A DNA stretch of 64,000 nucleotides from Scylla paramamosain. Its lineage: Eukaryota; Arthropoda; Malacostraca; Decapoda; Portunidae. Under the pieces are notes generated by a model. The model worked only from the letters and a program-made list of their open reading frames with translations. It searched no databases and was not told the origin of the DNA. The translations under genes were made by a program, and so were the position numbers. The stretch's first letter is position 1; each line of letters starts with the position of its first letter. Positions 45,342-56,595 of this stretch are shown here, piece by piece. The DNA is taken from NCBI RefSeq assembly GCF_035594125.1, contig NC_087192.1, positions 12,434,501 to 12,498,500 on the forward strand, read 5' to 3'.

Positions 45342-45972
45342 AGTAAAATCCCTCTCATCCGGCATTCGAGTATCCGGCAGCTTCAAGTATCCGGCACATT
45401 TTTCCCCGAGCCTTAAAATCAATAAAAAATCAATGTGTACTCATAAAATCGATTAAAATTCCCGCGCAAGGCATACTTTGTCCCCTCGCCACCAGAGCAC
45501 ACTGCTTCGCGCCACCCGCGGCCCACTGCACTGTGTTTACTCAGTGACTCAGTCCTGCGTGTGCACTGTTTATCGTTTGACGCCTTCATCATGCCTAAAG
45601 TTGTAGAAAAGAGGAAGCGTGTTGTGCTTACACTTAAGCAGAAGGTAGACATTTGTCAACGATTAGAGAGAGGTGAAAGCAGACAGCAACTAATGGCGGA
45701 ATATGGTGTGGGCTCATCAACTATTTATGACATTAAATCCCAAACGAAAAAGTTGCGGGATTACATAAAAGCCACCGACACCCCAAAGGCAGCAGAAAAT
45801 CGTCACACACTGCAGTATCATCGTGGTGAAATGATGGACAAAGTGTTATACGAGTGGTTCAGCTTGAAAAGATCAGAAGGACATAATTTCACTTCTATTC
45901 AAGTATCCGGCAACTGTCAAGTATCCGGCATGTCGGCGGTCCCGTTGATGCCGGATAAGAGGGATTTTACTG
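45341..45972 (+). mobile_element. Tigger/pogo-like transposon copy 2, complete ends
   Basis: 632 bp with inverted termini: CAGTAAAATCCCTCTCATCC on the left and GATAAGAGGGATTTTACTG on the right. TA duplications lie at 45339-45340 and 45973-45974. GTATCCGGCA words repeat near both ends and are likely transposase-binding subterminal repeats. It retains only the 5' part of the transposase gene and is therefore an internal-deletion derivative. It inserted in the (AAT)n tail of the F5 LINE. At 45414-45417 it carries the uninterrupted TTAA that is the piggyBac target in copy 1. Confidence 0.92.
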
Positions 45973-45977
45973 TATAA
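45591..45977 (+). CDS. Truncated Tigger transposase (CENP-B-type HTH)
   Basis: About 128 codons from the ATG at 45591, chosen because MPKVV is shared with copy 1 and basic N-termini are usual; an in-frame upstream ATG at 45561 is less likely. Residues 5-55 (KRKRVVLTLKQKVDICQRLE through VGSSTIYDIKSQ) form the CENP-B/pogo N-terminal helix-turn-helix that binds the element's ends. A partial second DNA-binding domain follows (LYEWFSLKRSEGHNFTS). The DDE catalytic domain is deleted, and the frame runs into the right terminus and ends in the flank. If expressed it could bind DNA but not cut it, and might act as a repressor (inference). Confidence 0.75.
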   Translation: MPKVVEKRKRVVLTLKQKVDICQRLERGESRQQLMAEYGVGSSTIYDIKSQTKKLRDYIKATDTPKAAENRHTLQYHRGEMMDKVLYEWFSLKRSEGHNFTSIQVSGNCQVSGMSAVPLMPDKRDFTV

Positions 45978-48900
45978 TAAAAAGTTTATTGATATGGCAG
46001 TAGTTATACTGAAAACACAGTAGGTTTGAGGGAAGCTTAACTAAAGGTTAACCTAGACAGAGGAACTAACTGTTAATGGCTTGCACCATGGTGGGAACTA
46101 TGCTGAGGCAGTATCGGTCTGTTCAAGGCGCCTTTGGGGGCATTATCAGGTTGTGGTGTCAAGTGGCACGGACCAGGCGAAGTGCATCGGATGGCAGCAT
46201 GTGGCGTAGGTGTGGGTGGCACAGCAGGCCCTTCCCAAACTTCTCCAGAGCTTCTCAGTGTCTAGCCGACAGCCTGAGCAGACTCAGGGTTGTCAGGGCA
46301 TCATCATAGTTTATGTCGGCAGGGCCAAGGATGACCCTGCATGGCCTTTTCTGCACACTCTCCAGCTGCTGCTGTTGAGTGTGGATGAGAGAAGAGGACC
46401 ATGCTGGGGAGGCATACATAAGTTTGGGGAGGATACAGGTGAGGTACACACCCCTCAGCTCATCTGCTGGCATCCCCAGGGACCTGAGTCTGTGCAGCAT
46501 GTACAGCCTATAGGCAGCTGACATGACTGTGGTGGAGACATGCTGCTTCAAGGTCAGCTGGTCGTCAACCATGACACCGAGCAGCTTGGCAGACTGGACC
46601 ACCTGGAGAGGATGGGGGCCCCTCCAAGGGGAGGAGGCACTGCTGCTGAGGAGGTAAAGACATGCATCACCACAGTCTTGCTGTGGTTAATGGTCATCCT
46701 GTTCTCCTCAGTCCACGCCTGTAGCTGTTCCAGAGTTGCTTGCAGTGACAAGTAGTCTGGGTCCTTGTGTTAACTGGGATGCCCACAGTGCAATCATCCA
46801 CATACTTCCAATGATGGGGAGTATGTGTGAGAGCATCATTGATGAATGTGAGGAAGCACAGTGGACCCATCTTGGTGCTCTGGGAACCCTACATGTCAGC
46901 TGCTGGAAAGTGGAAACAGAGCCCTGATAGTGGACAGCCTGACACCTCCCTGTGAGGAAGTTGGCGAGCCATGCTACCAGGTTGTGAGGGAGACCCAGAA
47001 CAGTGTGGTCAGCAATGATCAAGAGCCTTTCTGAAGTCCACAAAAGCAACAGCTAGAGAGGTTTTTTATTTGTCCAGGTGGCTGTGGATGAATTCAAGGA
47101 AACTGATTAGGTAGTGAGAGTTATACGTGGCTTTAATGTTCCCAAACTGTTTGATGTCAAGAGAGTTACTCATTTTGGTGTAAGCCCAGTCAAACACAAA
47201 ATCTTCAAAAATAAGGCTGGGGATGGGGGTGATGGCAATTGGCCTGAAGTCACTGAGTGATTGAGGACTTGGAGTTTTGGGGAAGGAGGTGACGTAAGAT
47301 GTTTTCCGGTCTAGGGGGCAGGAGTGATGAGAGAGGGAGGCATTGATGATGAAGCAGAGGGGGGTGTTACTAGTTCAGGACCAAATTCCTTATAAATTTT
47401 GATGGGAAGGTCAGTTTGTGTGGTGGATCTTGGTTTGAATTTGAGTATCTTCCTGAATACATCCACCACCTGGACAATGGGGGGAGGGGAGGGAGCAGGG
47501 AGATAGGCTGGGTGAGGAGTGGTGTGGAGGGAAGGAAAAGTTTGACAGATAGCAGCACAGTGACCATTAATCTCCTCAGCTGCAAGATTAGCGGGAAGGT
47601 GTGAGGTGCAAGAAAAAGATGAGTGCTTTTTTAAACCACATAAAGCTTTGATCCTAGAGTACCACTGTCTGTTGTTGGCAAGCTTAAGCTGGTGTATTTT
47701 GTCTAGGTAATAACTTGCTATGGCGGCCTTAATCTCCCTGATAACTCTGTTCCTTACTTTCCTATATAGGACAGGGAAAGAGTGGAATGCCCAGTTCTGC
47801 TGACACATGAGTCATTTGATGTGGGGTGTCATCCATGGGGCATCAGATGGGTGCACTGTGATGCTCTTATCTGGGAAGTAGCAGAGGAAGGCTTCTGTGG
47901 TGGTGGTGATATAGTTGCACTATTTGGTGTGAATGTCCTCCTCTTCCAACACCTCAGTCCATGAATGTTGTGTCACCCACTGCACAAACTCCCTCATGGC
48001 TGAGTCAGGCATGGCGTGGTGGGTCCTGGTGACAGCTGACTGGTGGAGTGAGGTGGTGGGTGTGGGGGTCCACAGGATGGAGAGTTGGGTGCTGCATCCC
48101 AATTGCGGGGGTGGGGGGCAGTGGACTGGGAGGCTCAGGTCTGTCATGATAAAGTTAAGGGTGGATTGCTGGTGGGTCAGGAAGTCCACAACCTGGGTGA
48201 GGTATAGCTGGTGTAGGATGTCACTGATATCTAAGTGGTTCAAGTCCCCACAGATGACCATCTTGGCAGCAGGATACCTCACTCTCAATGCATCAGTAGT
48301 GTCAATGATGTGTCAGTGAGACACTGTGTTGTGGCGGCACATGGGAGGGTGGTAGGTGACGCACAGGATGATGGAGACTGTGTTGTTGGGATGGTATGGG
48401 GTGTAACCCTCACCCACAGGGCCTCTACTCTGGCAGGGACATTAGCAGGGAGGTGTGAGGGGCTGAGGACAGAGCGGCAAAACAGGGCCACTCCTCCTCC
48501 CCTGCACCTAGTTCTGAGGTGGCGGAAGAGATGGAAGTCCTGCATCATGCACACCTCAGGAACAATCTGCCACGCCTCAGTGATTGCCACAATGTTCGCA
48601 CAGGATGATCTCCATCTCGACATTATATTAGACAGGAAGAGGGAGGGAAGACTATACCACACACATGGCACTTCAAAATGTTTGTATTCCCTCACCTCTA
48701 CCTGGTGGTCTTTCATGGCACTGGAAGTCACTGCCTTGATGGGATATACCACACTCTTACCTCCTCTCGATCCATGGTTCCAAAAGAGTTTTAAGGTCTT
48801 CAGGCACTGTATGACGTCAGGTGGCAAGTACCTAGGACGCAGGAGGTTGTAATGTTCGTAGTTTTGCACTGCAGCACACATTGTTTAGTATGTGTTGAGG

Positions 48901-49476
48901 GACACTCACTTAATATGTTTGTAAATGCAAATTTCCCACTAGGATGAGCCTAACTAGAGGCTGCTCAAGAGCACCTAGGTCACACATCCTTCCCAAGTGA
49001 AGTCAAGGATGTGTGTGTCTACACAGTAACTGTTCAGTATTCACCCAGCTTTTCTAAAATGACATACAAGGTTTGACAAAAAGTTCTGTGACTGTTTCCA
49101 AGGCACTATGAATGAGCACTTTGTCTTGATGAATTACCCAATTGCCATCACACCAAAATTCATATAATTTGTGTCTCACACACCTCAGAATATCACATTC
49201 AGCACAAATTACCTGACTTGTGTGATGATAATTTGGTGACTTGATCACAGTGCCTTGAAAATGCATAAAGTTTTGCTCTGCACCAAAATCATTGCTCCCT
49301 ATTCCCAAGATTTGGTTCTCTGTGATTTTTTTTCACTTCTCAAGATAAAGTTCAAGTTGAATGAATGCTGTTTTGACATTGAAAGAGATCTAGCACAAAT
49401 CATATATGATGCTTAACACACTCTGAGAAAAGAGCTTCCAGAGAACATACTAAGTATAGTAGAAACACTGGAAACA
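48901..49476. other. Unassigned sequence upstream of F5 LINE
   Basis: May include the F5 5' leader. No other feature recognised. Confidence 0.45.
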
Positions 49477-49813
49477 ATGTATCACTGTCCTAACTGCATG
49501 CCTCCCCTCCTCCTGTGTCCTCACTGCACAGAACTTTCTTCTTTCTCTCACCCCTATGCTGTCCACCTCTCTAATGCAAGAATTAACCAATATTCTCAAT
49601 CATCCAACCCTTTCTCTGGTAAATTCTGGAACTCCCTGCCTGCTTCTATACTTCCACTTCCTATGACTTGAACTCCTTCAAGAGGGAGGTTTCAAAACAC
49701 TTATCCTTCAATTTTTGACTACTGCTTAGGACCCTATTCAGGGACAGGCATCTCAGTAAGCCTTTTTTTAAGTGGATTTTTGTTGCCCTTGGCCAGTGTC
49801 ACTCCTACATGAA
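49477..49813 (+). pseudogene. F1 LINE 3' end fragment, copy h
   Basis: Plus-strand C-terminal codons (NCMPPLLLCPHCTELSSFSH, LSNARINQYSQSS) followed by the family 3' untranslated end and a short poly(A). It is severely 5'-truncated. Confidence 0.88.
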
Positions 49814-51174
49814 AAAAAAAAAAGTAACTACTTTTCAAACCAAAACTTTTTCAAACCCAAAATTTTTAGGTCACACCTTGCATGTTATACCAGTCCTCAT
49901 AGGTTTTCTCACAAGAAGTTTCCTTGCATAACACACCAGAAATTAACTAGAAGAGTAGAGGCAGTAGCTTAATGAAATCATATGCTGCAAAATAAAGTCA
50001 CCAGATCTCAAATCAACACCAGCACAACTCTCCTGTGCATCCTCATCCCATGACCTTTAACCAGACAGTGCACTACCACCACAATTACCACCAATATGCA
50101 GCTTGAAATATGGGGTATTTAAAAGGCACCAGTGTCTCACATCATGGAACAGGAGGTTCCTAGATGCTTATGTAAAGGCAGCTGGCTGCCAAGGTACAAT
50201 GCAGACAAATAAACAAACCCTTACCACTCCTGAACCCAGTGCTAGGCAACATTTCTAAGCACAGCACCCAACCAAATTTCAATGTTGCAGCTGCTAGTCT
50301 AGTAAAGTCCTCTAATTCACCACCAAAATCTTCAAAAAGGTTCCAGAAATACAATCATCCACTCGTCTTCTCAGCATACTGATGAGTCCCAGCACCTACT
50401 GTCTAGGACCACCTCTTTCCCAATGTTACCATCATAATCCCATACATTTTCAGTCCTACCATCATAACTCCACAGCACCAGGATCACCACTTGCTGATCT
50501 ACAAGTGGTCTTGTTTAGTTTCTTTTTGTGGTTGTTTCCTGCCTTTGGTTTGGATATGAGTGTTGCATGTTTCCTGGCAGTTAGGAAAATGTCATTACAC
50601 CAGCTGGTGTTATACTGATGTAACAGAGAAGGGTAGGCTGACTAGGATATATGAAAAAAATTCATTAGGTATTTTATCGGATCCCATGGCTTCCACAATG
50701 CTGCCAGGTTATGTTCATGTCCAAAACATCCAGCCTTCAGAGTGTATACAGGCACTCCCGATTTACAAAAATTCAAGTTCCAAACTCCTGCAGATAGAAA
50801 TAAGAGGCCTGAGGCACCTGTAACATCAAAGTCAAGATTAAGATCACAATGCCATATTGTGCTGAGCTTTAAGCCTCTGCTGTTCCTGTGCAGAGAATGT
50901 CTGATTAAGAGCCTCAATAAATGGAAGAACCAGGATGACAAAAAAAAAGGAAGAATGGAGCAGAGCACTTGGTAAAGGAGGTAGAAATACAGACAACAAA
51001 AAATTAAGAGAAAAAAAAAACAGCAAGAAGTGGTGGACGTGGCCAGAATAGACAGATGACCAAGTAAGAAGAGAATGGTGATTAAGAAAGCCCCAGCATA
51101 TGTAACTGGAAACAGCATCGTGAAGAAGACTACTGAAATAGAGCAGGCAGGTACAGTCAGGTATGTGTGGTATG
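49814..51174. other. Unassigned intronic sequence with one pogo-type MITE end
   Basis: A TACAGGCACTCCCGATTTAC terminus lies at 50747. The hydrophobic minus-strand frame at 50642-51271 has no family match and crosses the start of the F3 LINE, so I do not call it. Confidence 0.5.
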
Positions 51175-51881
51175 AGATTTTAATTTTAGGAATATCAACT
51201 GGAGCCTGATGGTGGATAACAGTGAAGCAGAGGTATTTCTTAAGGTAATTCATGATATTTTTTAAAAACAAGTAATCTTAGAACCCACAAGGGGGAATAA
51301 TATTCTGGATTTAATTCTAATTAATAGGGAGGAAGCAGTCACACAGGTAGAGGATGGAGGACAGCTAGGTAACAGTGACCATTGTGAAATCAGGTACAAA
51401 TGAAAATGGGAGGAAACTTTTAGAAGTAAAAACACTAGTAAAATACCTGAATTTAGGAAGACAGATTTTGAAAGATTAAAAAGAAATTGACTGGCAACAG
51501 CTACAAGGGGAGGTAAGGTCCAGGAATGAGTTGAGAAATATAAGTCAGGGTGAGGGAGGTGAGGTGAGGTGTGCGGGTGAGGGTGAGGGTGAAGGGCAGG
51601 AGGAAGGGTTGGAGAAGTGAGAGAGGGGGAGGTATGTGTGAGTATGTTGGAGGGTCAGGTCATGCTGAGATGGGCAAGGTGAGGTAGAGGCAAGTAGAAG
51701 ATGGAGGGGGCAGGGATGAGAAGAATAGGGGAAGTAAATGTAGATGAGTTGTATAAAAATTTTGTTGATAAATTACATACAGGACAGTTAGCAAGCATCC
51801 CTTATAGAGCAATAAGATCACAGAAGAATGACCCTAAATAGATGACTGATAGGTTAAAACACTACATAGGGCAGAAGTGAA

Positions 51882-51980
<99 letters not shown>

Positions 51981-53890
51981 GAAGAGATTAAAGGCAGGGA
52001 AAGAGGTTTTAAGGTCAAAATATAATGAATTAGTTAGAACAGTCAGAAAGTTAATGAGGAAAGCTAAAAACAATTATGAACTAAAGGTGGCCAACCAGGT
52101 GAAGATGGACCCCAGGGGATTTTATCAGGTATATAGGATAAAGGATAGAGAAACAATGGGTCCATTAAAGGCAGCAGATGGGGAGCTGGTTAGCTCAGGA
52201 GGAGAGATTAGTACAATTCTGAGAGAGTATTTTTTAACTGTCTTCACCCAGGAAAACGTGCAGGAAATGCCAAATAGTGAGCAGGTGTTTAGATCAAAAG
52301 AGAATGAGAAACTGACAGATATTACCATAACTAAGGAGATAGTGGAAAAGGAGATAGATAGGCTGAAAAAAGTTCAAGTCACCAGGACCAGATAAAATAT
52401 ATCCCAGGTACTTAAGGAATGCAAAGAAGTTATTAGTGAACCATTAGTTTCTATCTTTAGGAAATCACTTCAGTCAGGTGAGGTACCGGTAATGTGGAGG
52501 CAGGCTAATGTAGTAGTCATCTTTAAGAAAGGAGATAAAACTTTAACGTCCAATTATAGACCTGTCAGCTTAACTTCTGTTACAGATAAATAATGGGATC
52601 AATAATAGTGAAGAACATTAGGGAGCATTTAGACAAACATAACCTGATAAATCAGTCACAACATGGTTTCATGAAGGTAAAGTCTTGTCTGATGAACTTG
52701 TTAAGGTTAAGTTTTTACAGTAAGGTTTACAAGCGGCAGATAATGGTGATAGTTATGACATCCTATATCTGGACTTTAGTAAAGCATTTGACAAGGTACC
52801 CCATGAGAAGCTACTGAGAAAGGTTGGGGCACATGGGATAGACTGGAAGGTGTTAGACTGGATAAGGTCATGGCTAAGCAACAGGCAACAAAGCTGTAAT
52901 AAACGGCTCTAAATCCGAGTGGGGTCAAGTAATTAGTGGGGTGTCACAGTGATCAGTATTAGGTCCATTGTCATTTGTAATATATATCAATGACTTGGAT
53001 AGTGGAATTAGTAGTGATGTTAGCAAATCTGCAGATAACATGAAGATAGGTAGATTAATTAGGTCGGAATCAGGTGCCATCGCCTTGCAGGCAGATTTGG
53101 ATAGGGTGAATGAATGGACAGACAGATGGCAAATGCAGTTTAATATTAACAAATGCAAAGTACTTAGCATAAATAGAGGAAACCCACACAGGAGGAACAC
53201 AATAAACAACAAAGCTCTGGTAGGTTCAAGGTACAAAAAGAGATTTAGGAGTTATAGTTAGCTCTGAACTGTGTCTAAGAAAGCAATGCATAGAAGCCAG
53301 AAATAGGACAATCGGGTATTAGGATTAATTTTTTGGAATGTTAAAAGTAGAAGTCCCAAAGTAATATTAAAGTTATATTTGGCACTGGTCAGACCTCATC
53401 TAGACTATGCTGTGCAGTTCTGGTCCCCATTACAGGAAGGATACAGGTCTATTAGAATAAGTAAAAAGGAGAATGACTAAAAGGATACAGGGGATGAGGA
53501 GTATTCCTTATGAAGTGAGATTGAAGCTGTTAAATTTATATTCTTTAGAAATTAAGAGGGGACCTGATAGAAGTCTTTAAGTGGTATAATAGTTATAATA
53601 AGGGGGACGTAAGCAAAATTCTTAGGATCAGTAACCAGGATAGAATAAGAAATAATGGGTTCAAGCTTGAAAAATTTAGGTTTAAAAAAGAGATAGGAAG
53701 GAACTGGCTTTCAAATAGAGTGATAGATGAATGGAATGGAATCAGTAATCAAGTTGTTAGTGTTGAGTCATTAGGGAGCTTTAAGAGAAGATTAGGCAGA
53801 TTTATGGATGGGGAAGATAGGTGGAAGTAGAAAGGTATGTTTCATACAGGGACTGCCATATGTAGGCCTGGTTTCTTGCAGCTTCCTTTA
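51175..53890 (+). mobile_element. F3 CR1-like LINE, 5' truncated
   Basis: Plus-strand element starting within the endonuclease (read near 51175 as GDFNF then NINW; LGNSDHCEIRYK near 51370). The ORF2 linker follows (MRKAKNNYELKVANQ at 52054; FTQENVQEMPNSEQ). RT blocks are: GPDKIYP position near 52390, VIFKKGDKT near 52520, NYRPVSLTSV near 52555, QHGFMKVKSC near 52660, LDFSKAFDKVPH near 52770, a GVS-QS-LGPL block near 52940, and ADNMKIG near 53033 at the active site, where DD has become DN. The C-terminal region runs to about 53840, and the 3' end is TTCTTATG-like. A G-rich repeat (51545-51720) and an (AT)n tract interrupt it. Confidence 0.85.
51883..51974. repeat. (AT)n microsatellite inside the F3 LINE
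   Basis: AT run of about 92 bp interrupting the linker region of the element. Confidence 0.97.
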
Positions 53891-54184
53891 TTTCTAATGT
53901 TCTTATGACTTTGTGAGAAGGGAACAAGTGGCAGAGCAAGGGATGCAAAAACTGGGCGGGCACTCAGGAGACATAGGTAAATGTGAGGGGGCACCACAGT
54001 ATTACATATGGCCATGATGCTAAATTAGGAGCTTCTAACTTATCAACCAATAGTAATATTACAGCAGTTATACCAAACAATACCATATATTAGTGACCAT
54101 ATAAATACTACTTTATAAGAAAATGACCAACTAACATCATACAATCTTGCCGCAGCTGTTGTGTTCGTACATGTAGCAGACTTT

Positions 54185-56177
54185 TTCTTTTTTTATGTAG
54201 GAAGGACACTTGCCAAGGGCAACAAAAATCCAATAAAAAAAAATGCCCACTGAAATGCCAGTCCCATAAAAGGGTCAAAGCAGTGGCTAAAAATTGATGA
54301 ATAACTGTCTTGAAACCTCCCTCTTGAAGGAATTCAAGTCATAGGAAGATGGAAATACAGAAGCAGGCAGGGAGTTCCAGAGTTTACCAGAGAAAGGGAT
54401 GAATGATTGAGAATACTGTTTAACTCTTGCGTTAGAGAGGTGGACAGAATAGGGGTGAGAGAAAGAAGAAAGTCTTGTGCAGCGAGGCCGCGGGAGGAGG
54501 GGAGGCATGCAGTTAGCAAGATCAGAAGAGCAGTTAGCATGAAAATAGCGGTAGAAGACAGCTAGAGAGAGAATCGTTCAAGGTAGAGTTTTTAGCAAAG
54601 GTTTGAGTGAAGAGTTCAGCTTTAGAGATGTGATGGCATTGGTGCCATCTGGTTGAAACAGAGGAGGGAAAGAAGAAGCAAAGTTATTGGAGATATTTTT
54701 GGCTAGATGCCAGAAGTCATGAGGGGAGTTAGATCTTGAAAGGTTTTGACACTTTCTGTTAATGAGGGAGTTTTTGGCTAGTTGGGGAACAGACTTGGCA
54801 TGGTTCCGGGCAGAAATATAAAGTGCATGAGATTCTGGTGATGGAAGGCTTAAGTACCTTTTGTGGGCCACCTCTCTATCATGTATAGCACGAGAACAAG
54901 CTGTGTTAAACCAAGGTTTAGAAGGTTTAGGACAAGAAAATGAGTGAGGAATGTACGCCTCCATGCCAGACACTATCACCTGTGTTATGCGCTCAGCACA
55001 CAAAGGCGGGTCTCTGACACGGAAGCAGTAGTCATTCCAAGGAAAATCAGCAAAATACCTCCTCAGGTCACCCCAACTAGCAGAGGCAAAATGCTAGAGG
55101 CACCTTCGCTTTGGGGGATCCTAAGGAGGGATTGGAGTGATAGGACAAGATACAGATGTGAGATTGTGATCGGAGGAGCCTAACGGAGAAGAGAGGGTGA
55201 CAGCATAAGCAGAAGGATTAGAGGTAAGGAAAAAGTCAAGAATGTTGGGCATATCTATCTCCAAGACAGTCAGGAATACGAGTAGGATGTTGCACCAATT
55301 GCTCTAAGTCGTGAAGGATAGCAAAGTTGTAGGCTAGTTCACCAGGATGGTCAGTGAAGGGAGAGAAAAGCCAAAGCTAGTGGTGAACATTGAAGTCTCC
55401 AAGAATGAAGATCTCTGCAAAAGGGAAGAGGGTCAGAATGTGCTCCACTTTGGAAGTTAAGTAGTCAAAGAATTTCTTATAGTCAGAGGAGTTAGGTGAA
55501 AGGTATACAGCACAGATAAATTTAGTTTGAGAGTGACTCTGTAGTCGTAGCCAGATGGTGGAAAACTCGGAAGATTCAAGAGAATGGGCACGAGAGCAGG
55601 TTAAGTCACTGCGCACATAAATGCAGCATCCAGCTTTGGATCGAAAATGAGGATAGAGAAAGTGGGAGGGAACAGAAAAGGGGCTATTGTCAGTTGCCTC
55701 AACACCTGAGTTTCAGTGAGGAAAAGAAGATGAGGTTTAGAAAAGAGGTGGTGTTCTACAGATTGAAAATTAGATCTTAGACCGCGAATGTTGCAAAAGT
55801 TAATGAAGAAAAAGTTGACGGGGGTGTCAAGACACTTAGGGTCGTTGATAGAAAGGCGGTCCGACCTGGGGACATTTATGGTCCCCTCCCCAGATGGGGA
55901 CTCCGAGGCTGGTGTAGGAGTCGCCATGATGATTTTAAAATTTTTGAGTGAAGGGTGTGTGTGTTATTAGGTGCTTGTAGTTTTGTGTGGAGGAAGAGAG
56001 TTGTCTTTAGAGGGCAGGCTGTGACTGACCCTTGTGTTGTGAGACACAAAGGGAAACGTTCAGTGAGGTCACAGCTGGGTTTAATGATAAGTTCACAGCA
56101 CCCCCTGAACAGTGCTTTAGACCTCACTGTGAGTAATTATTGTTTTGGCAGGTGCCTACTGCCTCCTCCTGTCAAGG
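54185..56177 (-). pseudogene. F1 LINE copy f, complete ends but RT deleted
   Basis: Minus-strand copy with the family 5' leader (55928-56177), ATG at 55927 (MATPTPASESPSGEG), endonuclease blocks (NFCNIRGLRSN, FILGDFNVHH near 55385), the linker (KPWFNTACSRAIHD near 54910, RKCQNLSRSN) and the C-terminus with poly(A) end near 54190. Everything between the linker and the C-terminal segment, including the whole reverse transcriptase, is missing at about 54566. Frameshifts occur also in the endonuclease. Confidence 0.88.
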
Positions 56178-56595
56178 AGCATGGGAGGTGCCAAGATACA
56201 AGACATCAAAAGGAAAGTCAGGGAAAAAGTGCAAGAAATGGAAGAAAGAAGCTTGACTGTGATCCAAGGAGGATCCAACAACTTAGAAGAACCTGGCATA
56301 GAAGCAATAGAAAAGGAAGTGATAGAAGCAGTGAAGGCACCAGAAGATAACATGAATGTGGCTGTGTCAGGCAGACAGGTCCTGCAGCACCCATGAAAAG
56401 GACTGCAGTATGAAAGGATCAAGGCCCATGTTCTACAAACTGTCATTCCTAAGTCTGTCAGTTATATTGGAACAAAATTACACATTTCAGACATAACTCA
56501 GAAACTCTTATGGTCAACCATAAACTCCTATGGATGACCATCAAATGACACAGGAACCTATGATAGGGTTCACCCTGTCTTAGTGCCACCTATGA
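56178..56595 (+). pseudogene. SGNH-hydrolase-like LINE ORF1 remnant in F1 spacer
   Basis: The spacer between two divergent F1 copies holds a plus-strand frame (about 56181-56395, continuing after a stop to about 56460). It contains KIQDIKRKVREKVQEMEE, LTVIQGGSNNLEEPGIE and a VAVSGR segment. The pattern of a TVIQGG-N-L block followed by AVxG resembles the esterase-like (SGNH) ORF1 proteins that some CR1-group LINEs carry. The remainder of the spacer to 56595 is unassigned. The family call is from memory and only moderately certain. Confidence 0.45.

Larger units (their letters stand above)
45253..48900 (-). mobile_element. F5 LINE, near full length, with (AAT)n tail split by Tigger
   Basis: Minus-strand element. 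An ATG at 48881 opens an endonuclease domain (YNLLRPRYLPPDV near the start, AWQIVPEVCMMQD, RCRGGGVALFCR, KMVICGDLNHLD near 48260). A linker follows, with VIREIKAAIASYY near 47730. RT remnants include SERLLIIADHTVLGLPH near 47030 and KYVDDCTVGIP near 46800, where YVDD is intact. The C-terminal segment has KLLGVMVDDQL and LESVQKRPCRVILG near 46400. The 3' tail is (TTA)n on this strand, which is the (AAT)n tract at 45253-45340 plus the short stretch after the Tigger insert. Frameshifts break the ORF. Confidence 0.82.

Noticed and set aside
50642..51271. 209-residue hydrophobic minus-strand frame, considered as a membrane-protein exon
   Set aside because: It overlaps the start of the plus-strand F3 LINE and a MITE end, and exons A and B join directly, so nothing is missing there.
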